This document shows, in pieces, positions 46,860 through 56,835 of a DNA stretch of 64,000 nucleotides. The notes under the pieces are model-generated. The model worked only from the letters and a program-made list of their open reading frames with translations, was not told the origin of the DNA and did no database searches. The DNA lies in the NCBI RefSeq assembly GCF_004309355.1, contig NZ_BJCC01000001.1, forward strand, positions 186,001-250,000, written 5' to 3'. This stretch comes from Enterococcus florum. GTDB lineage: Bacteria; Bacillota; Bacilli; Lactobacillales; Enterococcaceae. How positions within the stretch are numbered: the stretch's first letter is position 1; each line of letters starts with the position of its first letter. A program made the position numbers and the translations under genes.

Positions 46860-48014
46860 CTAATGATTTTCAGTTGTTCGATTATTTTGCCAGAGTGCCA
46901 AGAGCTTCTGCTGCGGCTTTGGAAAAACATAGTTGGAGAAATCCGCTTCCTTGACCCATTTTCCCTGCTCCTCAAACTCGCTGAGCGTCCTGCCATAAAA
47001 GACCAGCACATGCCAACGCAGATGACTGAACACGTGACTGATCTCACCCAATAGCTTTTTCTGCCAAACGACCGGAAAATCAGTGAACATTTCCGGTGCC
47101 TCCTCCGAAACTTGATCCGCTGAAAAAAGATTCCATTGTGCTGGATCGTATTTTTCTAAAAGTGTCTGATACTGCTCTTTAGAGACCTCCTCAAGCGGAA
47201 AAAGCCACATACTGGCTAACAGGCCTTTCGAATCGCGCTGCTGCAATAAAAATTCATGTTGATCATTTTCAATGATTCCTGCCAAATAATACACATCCTT
47301 TGGCTTGGCCTTTTTGCTTTTGATCGGAAAGTCCGTTTGTCGTTGTTCTTTGTAGGCCATACAGTAAGCTTGGATCGGACACTGCTCGCATTGCGGATTC
47401 ACTGGCGTACAAATGCTGGAGCCCAAATCCATCATCGCTTGGTTAAAATCACCCGGATTTTTTGAACTGATGATCGTTCGCATCGCTCGATCAAAAACCG
47501 AACGGCTGCTCGCTTTTGCGATGTCCTCTTCGATACAAAACAGGCGGCTGACGACACGCATAACATTTCCGTCAATGGCTGGTTCCGGAAGACCGAAGGC
47601 AATACTGCCGATTGCGCCAGCAGTGTATGGGCCAATCCCCTTTAATGAACGAATCTCATCGAGCGTTTTAGGCATTTTGCCATCATAATTCTCCAATAAT
47701 TGTTTTGCAGCGGCCTGAATATTTCGTGCACGCGAATAATAACCTAAGCCTTCCCAAGCCTTCAATAATTTTTCTTCAGGTGCCAGTGCTAAAGCCTCAA
47801 TGGTTGGAAACTCCTCCATAAATCGATAAAAATAATCGATTACCGTGTCCACACGCGTTTGCTGCAGCATGATTTCAGAAATCCATATTCGATAAGGATC
47901 GTGATTGTAGCGCCAAGGCAAATTTCGTTTTTCTTTGTTGTACCAGGCTAGAAACTCCGTTTGGAAAGCTTGGATTTTTTCATCGGGCCAGTCTTCCCAT
48001 GGATTACTCTTCAT
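46860..48014 (-). CDS. mutY: A/G-specific adenine glycosylase
   Basis: This base-excision enzyme removes A paired with 8-oxoG. From ATG 48014 it has 384 residues: an HhH-GPD domain ([18 protein letters not shown], catalytic Asp in [10 protein letters not shown]) and an iron-sulphur cluster motif ([17 protein letters not shown]). A C-terminal NUDIX-like recognition domain follows ([19 protein letters not shown]). GGAAG lies 6-7 bases upstream of ATG 48014. It overlaps the 3' end of recX, so the two repair genes are coupled. Confidence 0.96.
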   Translation of the reverse strand: MKSNPWEDWPDEKIQAFQTEFLAWYNKEKRNLPWRYNHDPYRIWISEIMLQQTRVDTVIDYFYRFMEEFPTIEALALAPEEKLLKAWEGLGYYSRARNIQAAAKQLLENYDGKMPKTLDEIRSLKGIGPYTAGAIGSIAFGLPEPAIDGNVMRVVSRLFCIEEDIAKASSRSVFDRAMRTIISSKNPGDFNQAMMDLGSSICTPVNPQCEQCPIQAYCMAYKEQRQTDFPIKSKKAKPKDVYYLAGIIENDQHEFLLQQRDSKGLLASMWLFPLEEVSKEQYQTLLEKYDPAQWNLFSADQVSEEAPEMFTDFPVVWQKKLLGEISHVFSHLRWHVLVFYGRTLSEFEEQGKWVKEADFSNYVFPKPQQKLLALWQNNRTTENH

Positions 48015-48807
48015 CTTGTTCTTCCTTTTTTTCGGCAATGAATGCATCAATTGCATCCAGCTGATACCCTTTTTGGTATAAGTTTTGTTTAGTCTTTAAA
48101 CTACGCTTCGCCAAGTCAAAGCGTTGATACTGACGCCAAAGTTTTTCCCCTTGAAGCTGCAGAGAGTCGGCTTCTTGCTGGTAGATTTCTTCAAAGTCAA
48201 TGTCTGCGATCACTTGCTTGATCGTGTCATTTGAAAACCCCTTAGTCATCAATTGCTGCTGCAGTTTCTGTTGAATTTCCCGCACACTCTTATGATGAAA
48301 TTTTTTCAAAGCTTTGGCTGCTGTTTTAGACGCCAACTCGTATTGTGCTTGTTCCTCAAACAAAGCCAAGGCATTCTCGAGTGTTTCCCCCGAAATCCCC
48401 TTCTCCTGCAGCTTTTGACGCAAGACTCGGGGTCCCTTATCCGCCAAACGCATTTGTGTCCGGATATAGCTTTCGGCATAATTTTGATCATTGACTAAAT
48501 CTAATTTTTTTAAGCGATCGATGATTTTTGTCCGGTCTTTTTGTTCGATCTCTTTTTCTTTTAAATAGCTTCGTACTTCTTTCTCGCTTCTCATTTGGTA
48601 ACTCAAATAATTTAAAGCCAATTGAAAGCCCAGATCCTCATTGCCTACCTCTTTGATCTCAACAAGCTCCTGCTCCGTCAGCTCCTGCCCTTTTAATAAG
48701 CGAAACCGAACCAATACATCTTCGGAGACAATCAAGCGATCGCCATTGGAAAGCTCGATATCGTAGTGACCGTTGCGTCCTTTGTTGACTTTATTTACAG
48801 TAATCAT
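48004..48807 (-). CDS. recX: Recombination regulator RecX
   Basis: RecX binds and restrains RecA filaments. The 267-residue product is the long Lactobacillales form with repeated three-helix modules, recognisable in YLSYQMRSEKEVRSYLKEKE and in the later QKLQEKGISGETLENAL. GGAGG precedes ATG 48807. The recA gene is not in this window. Confidence 0.93.
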   Translation of the reverse strand: MITVNKVNKGRNGHYDIELSNGDRLIVSEDVLVRFRLLKGQELTEQELVEIKEVGNEDLGFQLALNYLSYQMRSEKEVRSYLKEKEIEQKDRTKIIDRLKKLDLVNDQNYAESYIRTQMRLADKGPRVLRQKLQEKGISGETLENALALFEEQAQYELASKTAAKALKKFHHKSVREIQQKLQQQLMTKGFSNDTIKQVIADIDFEEIYQQEADSLQLQGEKLWRQYQRFDLAKRSLKTKQNLYQKGYQLDAIDAFIAEKKEEQDEE

Positions 48808-48917
48808 ATTGGTCCTCCTGTTGATTCATTTAATAATCGATACGACCATTTATTTTAGCACAGATCACAGCAGCCGGGAAAAATATATGCTAAAATGTAG
48901 CCAGAAAGGAGCAGAAA

Positions 48918-50294
48918 ATGACTGTTCAACTAAAACTCAATCAAACTCTGACCTTAAAAATTAAACGGTTGGGGATCAATGGCGAAGGTCTAGCGTATTA
49001 CAAACGTTTGATCGTCTTTGTCAAAGGTGCGCTTCCTAATGAGACCGTGATTGTTAAAATTACGAAAACAACGCCTCGTTATGCCGAGGCTGAAATGATT
49101 CGAATCAAGCAGGCAAGTCCGGATCGAGTCATTCCCCCTTGTCCGGTCTACGAAGAATGTGGCGGCTGTCAATTGCAGCATCTTGCTTATGCGAAACAAC
49201 TGGACTTCAAAACAGATCTACTTCGACAAGCGTTGGAAAAATATCGGCCAAACGGATATAAACACTATCAGCTGAAGCAAGCGATTGGCATGGAGAATCC
49301 TTGGCATTATCGAAACAAGGCGCAATTTCAATTGCGAAAAAATCCCAAAAGCAACAAAGTCGAAGCTGGTCTTTACCAAGCCGACTCACACCAGCTGGTT
49401 CCGATCACAGATTGTTTCGTTCAAGAACCTGTCACCCAAGCGGTGGTTAACACAGTGTCCCAATTATTAACAAAATACGAGATCCCCATATACAATGAAC
49501 GAAAAAATAGCGGGATCTTACGAACATTGATGGTTCGTGTTGGTATTGAAACAAATGAGGCTCAACTAGTTTTGATTTCCAGAACTAAAAAAATCCCGCG
49601 GATCAATGCTTTGATACGCGAGATCCACCAACGCTGTCCAGAGATTGTCTCCATTATGCAAAATATCCAAGATAAAAAGACCTCTTTGATTATGGGAGAA
49701 GAAACGATTCACCTCTGGGGCAAAAATTCCATTAGCGAGAAGATCAATCAAGTTGCTTTTGAATTGTCACCGAGAGCTTTTTTCCAATTGAACCCTACGC
49801 AGACAAAGATTTTATATCAAGAAGCAATCAAAGCCTTGGATGCAACCAACGATAAAACCATAGTTGATGCCTATTGTGGTGTTGGAACGATCGGCCTTTC
49901 GCTGGCTAATCAAGTACGAGAGGTTCGTGGAATGGACATTATTCCTCAGGCAATTGAGGACGCAAAGAAAAACGCTAAAAAATTGGGGATTACTAATACT
50001 CATTATGAAAAAGGTACTGCTGAGGAGCTTTTGCCTAAATGGCTAAAAGAAGGATTTGCACCTGATGTGATCATCGTCGATCCGCCGCGCACTGGCTTAG
50101 ATGACAAATTGCTTCAAACAATTATCCAGCAGCCCAGCCAGCAAATGGTCTATATTTCTTGTAATGTATCGACCTTGGCCCGCGACTTAGTCTCTTTATC
50201 CAAGATCTATCAGGTTGATTACCTACAATCAGTTGACATGTTTCCTCAAACCGCAAGATGTGAAGTGGTTGTAAAACTATCAAAAAAAGAATAA
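48918..50294 (+). CDS. rlmD: 23S rRNA (uracil-C5)-methyltransferase, RlmCD/RlmD type
   Basis: This SAM-dependent enzyme methylates uridines in 23S rRNA (positions 747 and/or 1939 in E. coli numbering; the Gram-positive RlmCD does both). It is 458 residues long, with an N-terminal TRAM domain. An iron-sulphur motif CPVYEECGGCQLQH and methyltransferase motif DAYCGVGTIGLSLA follow. The catalytic Cys is in YISCNVSTLARDL. GGAG precedes ATG 48918. It is divergent from recX. Confidence 0.93.
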   Translation: MTVQLKLNQTLTLKIKRLGINGEGLAYYKRLIVFVKGALPNETVIVKITKTTPRYAEAEMIRIKQASPDRVIPPCPVYEECGGCQLQHLAYAKQLDFKTDLLRQALEKYRPNGYKHYQLKQAIGMENPWHYRNKAQFQLRKNPKSNKVEAGLYQADSHQLVPITDCFVQEPVTQAVVNTVSQLLTKYEIPIYNERKNSGILRTLMVRVGIETNEAQLVLISRTKKIPRINALIREIHQRCPEIVSIMQNIQDKKTSLIMGEETIHLWGKNSISEKINQVAFELSPRAFFQLNPTQTKILYQEAIKALDATNDKTIVDAYCGVGTIGLSLANQVREVRGMDIIPQAIEDAKKNAKKLGITNTHYEKGTAEELLPKWLKEGFAPDVIIVDPPRTGLDDKLLQTIIQQPSQQMVYISCNVSTLARDLVSLSKIYQVDYLQSVDMFPQTARCEVVVKLSKKE

Positions 50295-50346
50295 AAAACA
50301 AGCGGCTTAAATGATTTTCCTCATTTGAGCCGCTCATTTTTTTATT
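50294..50346. terminator. Bidirectional intrinsic terminator
   Basis: AGCGGCTTAAATGA pairs with TCATTTGAGCCGCT around a TTTTCC loop, with A and T runs on the flanks. Confidence 0.9.
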
Positions 50347-51530
50347 TAATAGCCATAGCCTGTTGCAGGTTGTTCTTGATAGATGCCCGGATCATAATTA
50401 TAATCCGGATCAGAGGAATCATTAGAATACGTATAGTCATCCGTTTGCTGCGTCGAGCTGCCTTGATAAGAACCTTGCTCGTCGTAATTATTCGCATTGT
50501 CATAACCAGGTGCATATTGGCTCAAATCGTCCGTTGCACGTCCATCTGAATCATCGTAGAATAATTCACCATACGGATCATCCTTCAAGTTTGGTAACTT
50601 TTCTTTCGTTGGATATTCCAACTGCTTCTTCAAGATATTTTGTATGTCCAGTAATTCATTAGTTCCCAAAATTTGATAATAGATTTCATTGATCAATTGG
50701 CTTTGTCCTGCCAACTGTTTTTGTTGAATCGAATCGAATGCTGGAATATAATTCGTTCCAATATCCAACATGTCATCCCAAGAGAGATCCGTTTTCATGT
50801 TTTTTTGAACAGCCTTCAAGATCTTACGATAGTTGCCGATACCGTTGATTGACATCGCCTTTTTCAAAATCTTGGTGACTACCTCACGTTGACGCTTTTG
50901 ACGTCCAATATCTCCTGTCGGGTCTTGGTATCGCATGCGAGCATAGGCAAGGCCCGTTTCACCGTCTAATTTGTGTTTTCCTTTAGATAACTCAACACCG
51001 TCTAATTCAAAATCATATTTATTGTTGACTTCAATCCCACCAACAGCATCGATCAAATCCTTTAAGCCGCGCATGTTAATCGTTACATAATGATCGATTG
51101 GAATATCTAAAAGATTCTCGATCGTATCCATAGCCATTTCAACGCCGCCAAATGCATAAGCGTGATTTAATTTGTCATTGGTATCGTATCCGACGATTTT
51201 CGTCAAAATATCGCGATCTAAACTAACGATTGTTGATTTTTTTTGTTTTGGATTGACAGTGACGACCATCATACTGTCTGATCGACCTTGATCATCCCGT
51301 CCAAGATCCCCTGTATCCACCCCTAAAAGTAAAATGGAAAAAGGCTCTGCATTGTCTATATTCGGCGCATCCCCATCGCGGATCGAACTAGTCCTTTTCA
51401 CAGTTTGACGAATACTTGCTACCATGTCACTTGCATCTTTCGTGACCTGTACAGCATAAATGGTTGCTCCGCCAACAACAAAATTCAATAAAATTAAAAC
51501 AGCTACGATGACTTTCTTCCAACGACTCAT
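50346..51530 (-). CDS. LCP (LytR-CpsA-Psr) family protein
   Basis: LCP enzymes transfer teichoic-acid or capsule polymers from lipid carrier to peptidoglycan. The 394 residues start with a short tail and one membrane span (about 7-27). The LCP domain follows, with FSILLLGVDTGDLGRDDQGRSD, KSTIVSLDRD and GLAYARMRYQDPTGDIGRQKRQ (arginines that hold the pyrophosphate). The last 60 residues are Tyr/Asp/Asn/Gln-rich low complexity, likely a disordered extracellular tail. Psr of enterococci is the nearest named type, but paralogues are common. Confidence 0.92.
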   Translation of the reverse strand: MSRWKKVIVAVLILLNFVVGGATIYAVQVTKDASDMVASIRQTVKRTSSIRDGDAPNIDNAEPFSILLLGVDTGDLGRDDQGRSDSMMVVTVNPKQKKSTIVSLDRDILTKIVGYDTNDKLNHAYAFGGVEMAMDTIENLLDIPIDHYVTINMRGLKDLIDAVGGIEVNNKYDFELDGVELSKGKHKLDGETGLAYARMRYQDPTGDIGRQKRQREVVTKILKKAMSINGIGNYRKILKAVQKNMKTDLSWDDMLDIGTNYIPAFDSIQQKQLAGQSQLINEIYYQILGTNELLDIQNILKKQLEYPTKEKLPNLKDDPYGELFYDDSDGRATDDLSQYAPGYDNANNYDEQGSYQGSSTQQTDDYTYSNDSSDPDYNYDPGIYQEQPATGYGY

Positions 51531-51719
51531 GGCACACCTCGGTTAATTTTTTTACGGTTTATTTTCTCACACTATCTGATGGGTTTCAATGATTTTCCAA
51601 GAAACTGACAACATCCGTTAAAAAATTTTAAGTAAATAAGTATTTTACAGCAAAAATCTAGATACCTTTTAACGAATCAGGACCTCATTTCTGATTGAAA
51701 TGAGGCTCTTCTCTTGGCA

Positions 51720-51752
51720 TAAAAAAAGATGCCCCCTCAGGAACATCTTAGT
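51720..51752 (-). terminator. Intrinsic terminator of sodA
   Basis: AAGATG pairs with CATCTT around a GC-rich loop. On the minus strand seven T follow. A second inverted repeat CCTCATTT/AAATGAGG lies at 51691-51713 without a T run. Confidence 0.75.
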
Positions 51753-51756
51753 TCGT

Positions 51757-52365
51757 TTATTTTGCTGCTTCAAAATTTTTGTTTACTTGATCCCAATTAA
51801 CGACATCCCAGAAAGCAGAAACATAATCCGGACGTACATTGCGATATTTCAAGTAATAGGCGTGTTCCCAAACATCTAACCCTAAAACAGGTGTTTTTCC
51901 ATCTGTTAATGGAGAATCCTGATTTGCCGTAGACATTACTTCCAGCTTGCCATTGTTAACGACCAGCCATGCCCAGCCAGAACCAAAACGTCCAGTCGCA
52001 GCAGTTTTGAATTCTTCTTTTAATTTTTCAAAATCTCCAAAGGCTTCGTCGATCGCTTCTTTGATTGCACCAGTTGGTTGTCCACCTGCGTTTGGTGCCA
52101 TGATTTTCCAGAAGAAACTATGGTTTGCATGTCCACCACCGTTGTTTCTTACTGCTGTACGGATATCTTCAGGAACTTCATTTAAGTTGATCATTAATTC
52201 TTCGATTGATTGTTCTCCTAATTCAGGATATTTTTCAATCGCTGCATTCAAATTCGTTACATAAGTGTTGTGATGCTTTTCATGATGCAGGTGCATAGTT
52301 TCTTCATCGATGTAAGGTTCCAGTGCATCATAAGCATAAGGTAGTTCTGGTAAAGTATAAGCCAT
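51757..52365 (-). CDS. sodA: Superoxide dismutase (Mn/Fe)
   Basis: This 202-residue enzyme converts superoxide to H2O2 and O2. Metal ligands lie in [20 protein letters not shown] and LDVWEHAYY (Asp, His). Flanking residues such as the conserved WAWL block fit the Mn type used by enterococci. TAGGAGG stands 9 bases before ATG 52365. It is a single-gene unit. Confidence 0.97.
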   Translation of the reverse strand: MAYTLPELPYAYDALEPYIDEETMHLHHEKHHNTYVTNLNAAIEKYPELGEQSIEELMINLNEVPEDIRTAVRNNGGGHANHSFFWKIMAPNAGGQPTGAIKEAIDEAFGDFEKLKEEFKTAATGRFGSGWAWLVVNNGKLEVMSTANQDSPLTDGKTPVLGLDVWEHAYYLKYRNVRPDYVSAFWDVVNWDQVNKNFEAAK

Positions 52366-52456
52366 CTTGTGTTACCTCCTAAATTTTTCTTACAATTTAA
52401 GTATATCAAAATCATCAAACCGCTTCAAAAAATTTGCTTACGATAAGTTAGAAATA

Positions 52457-52906
52457 TCATTCTTTTTCTTCATGGACCCGTACTTTTTTGAAAATAAACA
52501 CCTTGCTGAACACATAATTTGCCACAACGACCAGCACCTGAGTAATTAGTTTGGCAATAAAATTGCCAATAGTAAGCAAATCAATCAATACGTACATGCT
52601 GCCCATATCCAATCCAAAGGAAACGATTCGTGCAACTAAAAATTTGCTGAACTCTATCAATAATTCCCCGAACGTTTCAGTTTTAGAATGAAAAACCCAA
52701 ATTTTATTCGTTACGAAGGCAAAAAGCACAGAAGCGACCCAAGAAATAGCATTTGACGTTGGCCAGCCCCACTTCAAGCCTTCATGAAACAAGGCAAAGA
52801 CTACTATATTTACAACAGTGGTTAATCCTCCAAAAAAAAGATAAACAAAAATCTCCCAAAGGTTTTTCTCTTTTAAATAATCGACGAATTTCAAATAACG
52901 TTTCAT
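52457..52906 (-). CDS. GtrA family membrane protein
   Basis: This 149-residue protein has four membrane spans of the GtrA fold, which flips or assists transfer of lipid-linked sugars in wall and O-antigen glycosylation. The N-terminus has the block IFVYLFFGGLTTVVNIVVF. AGGTG precedes ATG 52906. A GT2 glycosyltransferase of the GtrB type lies 2 kb away (54918-55853) and could be the partner; this is inference. Confidence 0.88.
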   Translation of the reverse strand: MKRYLKFVDYLKEKNLWEIFVYLFFGGLTTVVNIVVFALFHEGLKWGWPTSNAISWVASVLFAFVTNKIWVFHSKTETFGELLIEFSKFLVARIVSFGLDMGSMYVLIDLLTIGNFIAKLITQVLVVVANYVFSKVFIFKKVRVHEEKE

Positions 52907-53062
52907 TTTTTCACCTTTTCCGATCTATTCCTTCAAGTACATTACCGAACTCTGACTCTCTAGTCAATTCTTTCATTAAAATCTTTTATCTTTTTTTCTC
53001 ATTGGGTTGTTATTTCAAAGGGAGTTCGCTAAAATGACAAGAGTATAGAATGGAGCGATCAA

Positions 53063-53878
53063 ATGACCTTTCGTCAATTAATCCAAGGAGCAATGTTCCG
53101 CTTTTCAACTCTTAAACATGCAAAAGACGCGCCTTTTTGGAAAGCCATCATCTATTTGATTTTGTTAAGTATTGTTTTTTCACTGCCAACGGTTTATCAA
53201 ACAATGGAAGTGATGAATGAAATCAGGAACGACAGTCAAAAAATTGCGGAGCGTATTCCAGACTTCCAGATCGTCAACGGTGAAATAGAAACTAGCCGCC
53301 AATCCGAAGGGTTCATCTATCAAACCAATTCCATCATTTGGACCTTTGACCCTGAAGGAAAGCGTTCAGAACACGATATTGCCAATGACCTAATCGGAAA
53401 TTTTTTCAGTGTCGGCTTATTAAAATCAAAGGCGGTATTGGCATTGCCGGATTTTGGCGGCGTAAGCACCTCTATGTTCGGAGATAATGTCCTTGAGTTC
53501 CCATATGATTCAGAACCATTGAAGGGCCTGACCGGCTCAACCTTGCGTGAAGAACTGGAAGATCTACAATTGCCTTTCTGGGCACCGATCATCATGCTGC
53601 TGGCAGCCTTGTATCCTACTATGATCAATCTGGTTGTAACTTTCTTTTTTGCCGCGATCATTGGACACATTTTTGCTCGTTTGCGCTTACGTCAAATCAC
53701 TTTCTTCGAGAGTTTTAAGACTATGATTTTTTGCGGGACGATCCCCGTATTGATATCCACTCTGATCATGTTTTTCAGTACTTCTTTTGACTTTAGTTTA
53801 CTGATCACATTAGCGAGTGTCTTTATCTATTCTCAAGTCGCAAATTCTTTCCCGCAAATGAAATTACCAGGACAATAA
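53063..53878 (+). CDS. DUF1189 family membrane protein
   Basis: This 271-residue protein has one N-terminal span (AIIYLILLSIVFSLPTVYQ), an extracytoplasmic loop of about 120 residues and three C-terminal spans. This is the DUF1189 layout seen in Bacillus YvdJ-like proteins near maltodextrin genes. Function is unknown. GGAG lies 6 bases before ATG 53063. It ends at a strong terminator. Confidence 0.85.
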   Translation: MTFRQLIQGAMFRFSTLKHAKDAPFWKAIIYLILLSIVFSLPTVYQTMEVMNEIRNDSQKIAERIPDFQIVNGEIETSRQSEGFIYQTNSIIWTFDPEGKRSEHDIANDLIGNFFSVGLLKSKAVLALPDFGGVSTSMFGDNVLEFPYDSEPLKGLTGSTLREELEDLQLPFWAPIIMLLAALYPTMINLVVTFFFAAIIGHIFARLRLRQITFFESFKTMIFCGTIPVLISTLIMFFSTSFDFSLLITLASVFIYSQVANSFPQMKLPGQ

Positions 53879-53909
53879 CTGTTTGCAGATCCTGCAAGCA
53901 GTTTTTTTA
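53876..53909 (+). terminator. Intrinsic terminator
   Basis: AACTGTTTGCAG (53877-53888) pairs with CTGCAAGCAGTT (53892-53903), then TTTTT. Confidence 0.9.
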
Positions 53910-53945
53910 TAGACGATTTGATACAATACCAACGAGGTGAAAAAG

Positions 53946-54891
53946 ATGACAAAACCAATTATTTTTTTACAACGCTCTTTTCGGGAAGAGTTTATGAAAC
54001 AAATCCAATCACTTACACCAGACTACTCAGTAAAGACCTCTCTTGATAAGCAGGATGTAAAACATGTTCATGTCTCGGTGGGCTGGAACAAACAAAATGA
54101 AGAGTCACTTTTGCAAGAGGCAGATTTAAAATGGGTTCAGGCCGTGTCAGCTGGTGTTGATTATTTACCCCTTAAAACCTTCGCTGAACGGAACATCTTG
54201 CTTTCAAACGGCAGCGGTATTCATTCGCTTTCCATCAGTGAACATGTGATTGGTGTTTTATTGGCCTATTCTCGCGGCCTTTTACAAGCCAAAGAAAATC
54301 AACTAAATGGTCAATGGTCTACGGAAAATATCCATTATAATCAACTTTCAGGCAAAAATATGCTCATCGTCGGAACCGGGCATATCGGAAAACAATTGGC
54401 TAAATCGATCAAAAGTTTAGGAGTAAACGTTTATGGTATCAACACCACCGGCCGCGTTGTTCCCGGCTTCATTGAAACCTACTCTATAAAACTTACCGAA
54501 AATCGTAGCAAGCATGGACATTGTTGTTGGAATTCTCCCTGGAACCGCCGATACGTTCCATATTTTTAATAGTACTGTATTTGCACAGATGAAATCCGAT
54601 TCCATGTTTGTAAATGTCGGAAGAGGAGACACCGTTCATACGAAAGAGTTGGTTCAGGCTCTGACAGAAAGCCATTTGGCTTTTGCAGCATTGGATGTCT
54701 TTGAAGACGAGCCTCTTCCACAAGATCATCCTTTATGGAAAATGAGCAACGTACTGCTCACACCACATATTTCTGGACTAACCGTCGATTTCCAACGAAA
54801 GTTCATGTCGATTTTTCTGAAAAATCTTAAACAATTTGCGGCTGATCAAACATTGACAGAGAACCAAGTTACTTTAACTCGAGGATACTAA
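53946..54891 (+). pseudogene. D-2-hydroxyacid dehydrogenase, frameshifted
   Basis: Two overlapping frames together make one enzyme of the D-isomer 2-hydroxyacid dehydrogenase family. The first (53946-54569) holds the substrate-domain half and the NAD loop IVGTGHIGKQLAKSIKSLG. The second (open from about 54490 to 54891) continues NLPKIVASMDIVVGILPGT. It carries the catalytic set: Arg in VNVGRGDTVH, Glu in FEDEPLPQDHPL and His in LTPHISGLT. The reading frame is lost in the AAAA run at 54488-54491. All catalytic residues survive, so the break is recent or a sequence error. AGGTG precedes ATG 53946. Confidence 0.85.
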
Positions 54892-54940
54892 AAAACAAGA
54901 GCGAGGATAGTTGTTAGCTATCTCTCCTCTTGTTTTTCTG
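54891..54940. terminator. Bidirectional terminator
   Basis: ACAAGAGCGAGGATAG pairs with CTATCTCTCCTCTTGT with mismatches, with A and T runs outside. It overlaps the 3' end of the converging GT2 gene. Confidence 0.85.
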
Positions 54941-55853
54941 TTTCTTTAACAATGTAAATGGGTCTTTTTTTTGTCTCTAAAAATATTTTTCCAATGTACT
55001 TGCCGATAATTCCCAATGAAAGCAGCTGCAACCCACCAATAAACAGCAGGATAGATACCATTGAAGGCCACCCTGAAGTCGGATCTCCAAAAAACATCGC
55101 CCGTAAGATAATAAAAATCAATGCAATTCCCGACCCTAGACAAGACAAAGCGCCCACAAAAGAGGCAATATTCAGAGGTGCATCCGAAAAATTGATGATT
55201 CCATCAATCGAATAGTTGAATAATTTCCAGAAAGACCAAGATGTTTCTCCGACAGTTCGCTCTCGATTTTCATAGGAAAGGTATTCTGTTTTAAACCCGA
55301 CCCAACTGAACAAGCCTTTTGAAAATCGGTTGTATTCAGTCAATTCTAAAACTGCATCAACCATTTGGCGAGTCATAAGACGGAAATCTCTTGCACCATC
55401 AACCATTTCTGTATCACTGATTTTATTAATCAACTGATAGAACATTCTCGCAAAAAAGCTGCGGATCGGTGGTTCCCCTGTACGATCTGCACGTCTGGTA
55501 CCCACGCAGTCAATATCTGAACTTTCGATCATTCCAATCATTTTTGGTAAGAGCTCTGGAGGATCCTGCAAATCAACATCCATCACTGTGATTAAATCCC
55601 CAGTTGCCGTTTGCAAGCCCGCGAACAAGGCAGCTTCTTTGCCAAAATTTCGAGAAAAAGAAATATAACGGACTCGATCAGGATAACGTTGTGCCAGGTC
55701 TCTAATAACCGTCAATGTTTGATCTTTCGACCCGTCATCGACAAAGAGATATTCCAGATCATGTCGAATCAGCCTTTTGGTTTTTTCAACTTCCTCAAAA
55801 AATAGAGGAATGGCTTCTTCTTCATTAAAACAAGGTATAATAATTGATAACAC
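54918..55853 (-). CDS. GT2 family glycosyltransferase, bactoprenol-type (GtrB-like)
   Basis: This 311-residue membrane-bound transferase moves a sugar from UDP- or GDP-sugar to undecaprenyl phosphate. It has the GT-A domain with IIIPCFNEEEAIP, FVDDGSKDQTL, the DVDLQDPPELL acidic motif, and two C-terminal membrane spans. I set the start at GTG 55853 because AGGAG stands 7 bases before it and the conserved protein begins VLSIIIP; an in-frame ATG at 55910 lies inside the HesB-like gene. The sugar is unknown. GtrA-type flippase partner at 52457 is possible. Confidence 0.9.
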   Translation of the reverse strand: MLSIIIPCFNEEEAIPLFFEEVEKTKRLIRHDLEYLFVDDGSKDQTLTVIRDLAQRYPDRVRYISFSRNFGKEAALFAGLQTATGDLITVMDVDLQDPPELLPKMIGMIESSDIDCVGTRRADRTGEPPIRSFFARMFYQLINKISDTEMVDGARDFRLMTRQMVDAVLELTEYNRFSKGLFSWVGFKTEYLSYENRERTVGETSWSFWKLFNYSIDGIINFSDAPLNIASFVGALSCLGSGIALIFIILRAMFFGDPTSGWPSMVSILLFIGGLQLLSLGIIGKYIGKIFLETKKRPIYIVKETEKQEER

Positions 55854-55863
55854 GTTGATTCTC

Positions 55864-56157
55864 CTATACTTCTTTAAATTCGTACATTGGTTCTTCCAAT
55901 TCCTCATCAAGATCGACGATCAAGTCATACCGTTTAAAAAACCATTCATCGGATTCTTCAACAAAAAAAAGCAATCCATCCTTCTCGATTCTTGCTAACG
56001 GTTTCTCCGGTTCATCGACAGCCATCCCGACTGAAAAACCATCGTGAACCTGAGTACTTCCGTAAACCTTCCCATAAAACCGTATCCCTTGTCCTGGAGA
56101 CAACTCAAACTCTTGTGCAAACCATTCCCGCGCTGCGGGTGTGATTGTTAGTTCCAT
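55864..56157 (-). CDS. HesB/YneR family protein
   Basis: This 97-residue protein resembles the HesB/IscA fold (MELTITPAAREWFAQEF, then GIRFYGKVYGS). It lacks the three conserved Cys of true iron-sulphur carriers, as in the YneR subgroup of unknown function. It lies 10 bases upstream of the GT2 start and 13 bases after ktrA, so the three are likely co-transcribed. Confidence 0.85.
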   Translation of the reverse strand: MELTITPAAREWFAQEFELSPGQGIRFYGKVYGSTQVHDGFSVGMAVDEPEKPLARIEKDGLLFFVEESDEWFFKRYDLIVDLDEELEEPMYEFKEV

Positions 56158-56169
56158 TCTATCAGGCTC

Positions 56170-56835
56170 CTATCGATTCATCTTTTCGTCCAGATAATCA
56201 ACGTCCTCATCTCTTCCAATGACAACAAGGTGGTCATTTTGCTGGACGATCTCTTCTGCTTGAGGTGCCACAATCGGTTCTTGATTGCCACGTCGAATCG
56301 CAACGACATTTAACCCGAAACGCTGACGAAAATCTAATTCCTGCAGTGTTTTTCCATAAAACTTCTTGTTAGTCACAATAACTTCGGCCAAAGAAAATTC
56401 GTCTGAAAGTTCCAAATAGTCCAGGATATTCCGCGAAACCAAGTTATGAGCGATTCGATACCCCATATCTCGTTCCGGATGCACGACGCGGTCTGCGCCA
56501 ATCTTCTCCAACACGCGTGCATGGTATTCGTTTTGCGCCTTGGCTAAGATGTTCGGCACACCCATTTCTTTGACCATCAATGTCACAAGAATACTTGCTT
56601 GAATATCTTCGCCAATTGCGATAATGACATGGTCAAAGTTGCGAATTCCTAAGGAACGAAGGGTCATTTCATCCTGTGCATTTGCTACAACAGCATGAGT
56701 TGCGATGTTCATATACTCATTTACCCGATCTTCACTGCTGTCAATGGCTAGCACCTCTTGACCTGATTCTACTAGAGTCCGACAAATACTGCCACCAAAA
56801 CGACCGAGCCCGACGATTACAAAACTTTGTTTCAT
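56170..56835 (-). CDS. ktrA: Potassium uptake regulatory subunit KtrA (TrkA family)
   Basis: This cytosolic RCK gating subunit of the Ktr potassium channel has 221 residues. An RCK_N Rossmann domain (FVIVGLGRFGGSICRTL, with DSSEDRVN after it) binds ATP/NAD. A C-terminal RCK_C domain binds c-di-AMP in other Firmicutes. The membrane subunit KtrB is not in this window. GGAG precedes ATG 56835. Confidence 0.93.
   Translation of the reverse strand: MKQSFVIVGLGRFGGSICRTLVESGQEVLAIDSSEDRVNEYMNIATHAVVANAQDEMTLRSLGIRNFDHVIIAIGEDIQASILVTLMVKEMGVPNILAKAQNEYHARVLEKIGADRVVHPERDMGYRIAHNLVSRNILDYLELSDEFSLAEVIVTNKKFYGKTLQELDFRQRFGLNVVAIRRGNQEPIVAPQAEEIVQQNDHLVVIGRDEDVDYLDEKMNR

Noticed and set aside
51691-51713. 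Second hairpin CCTCATTT/AAATGAGG downstream of sodA as a terminator
   Set aside because: It has no T run on either strand; the hairpin at 51720-51752 is the better terminator.
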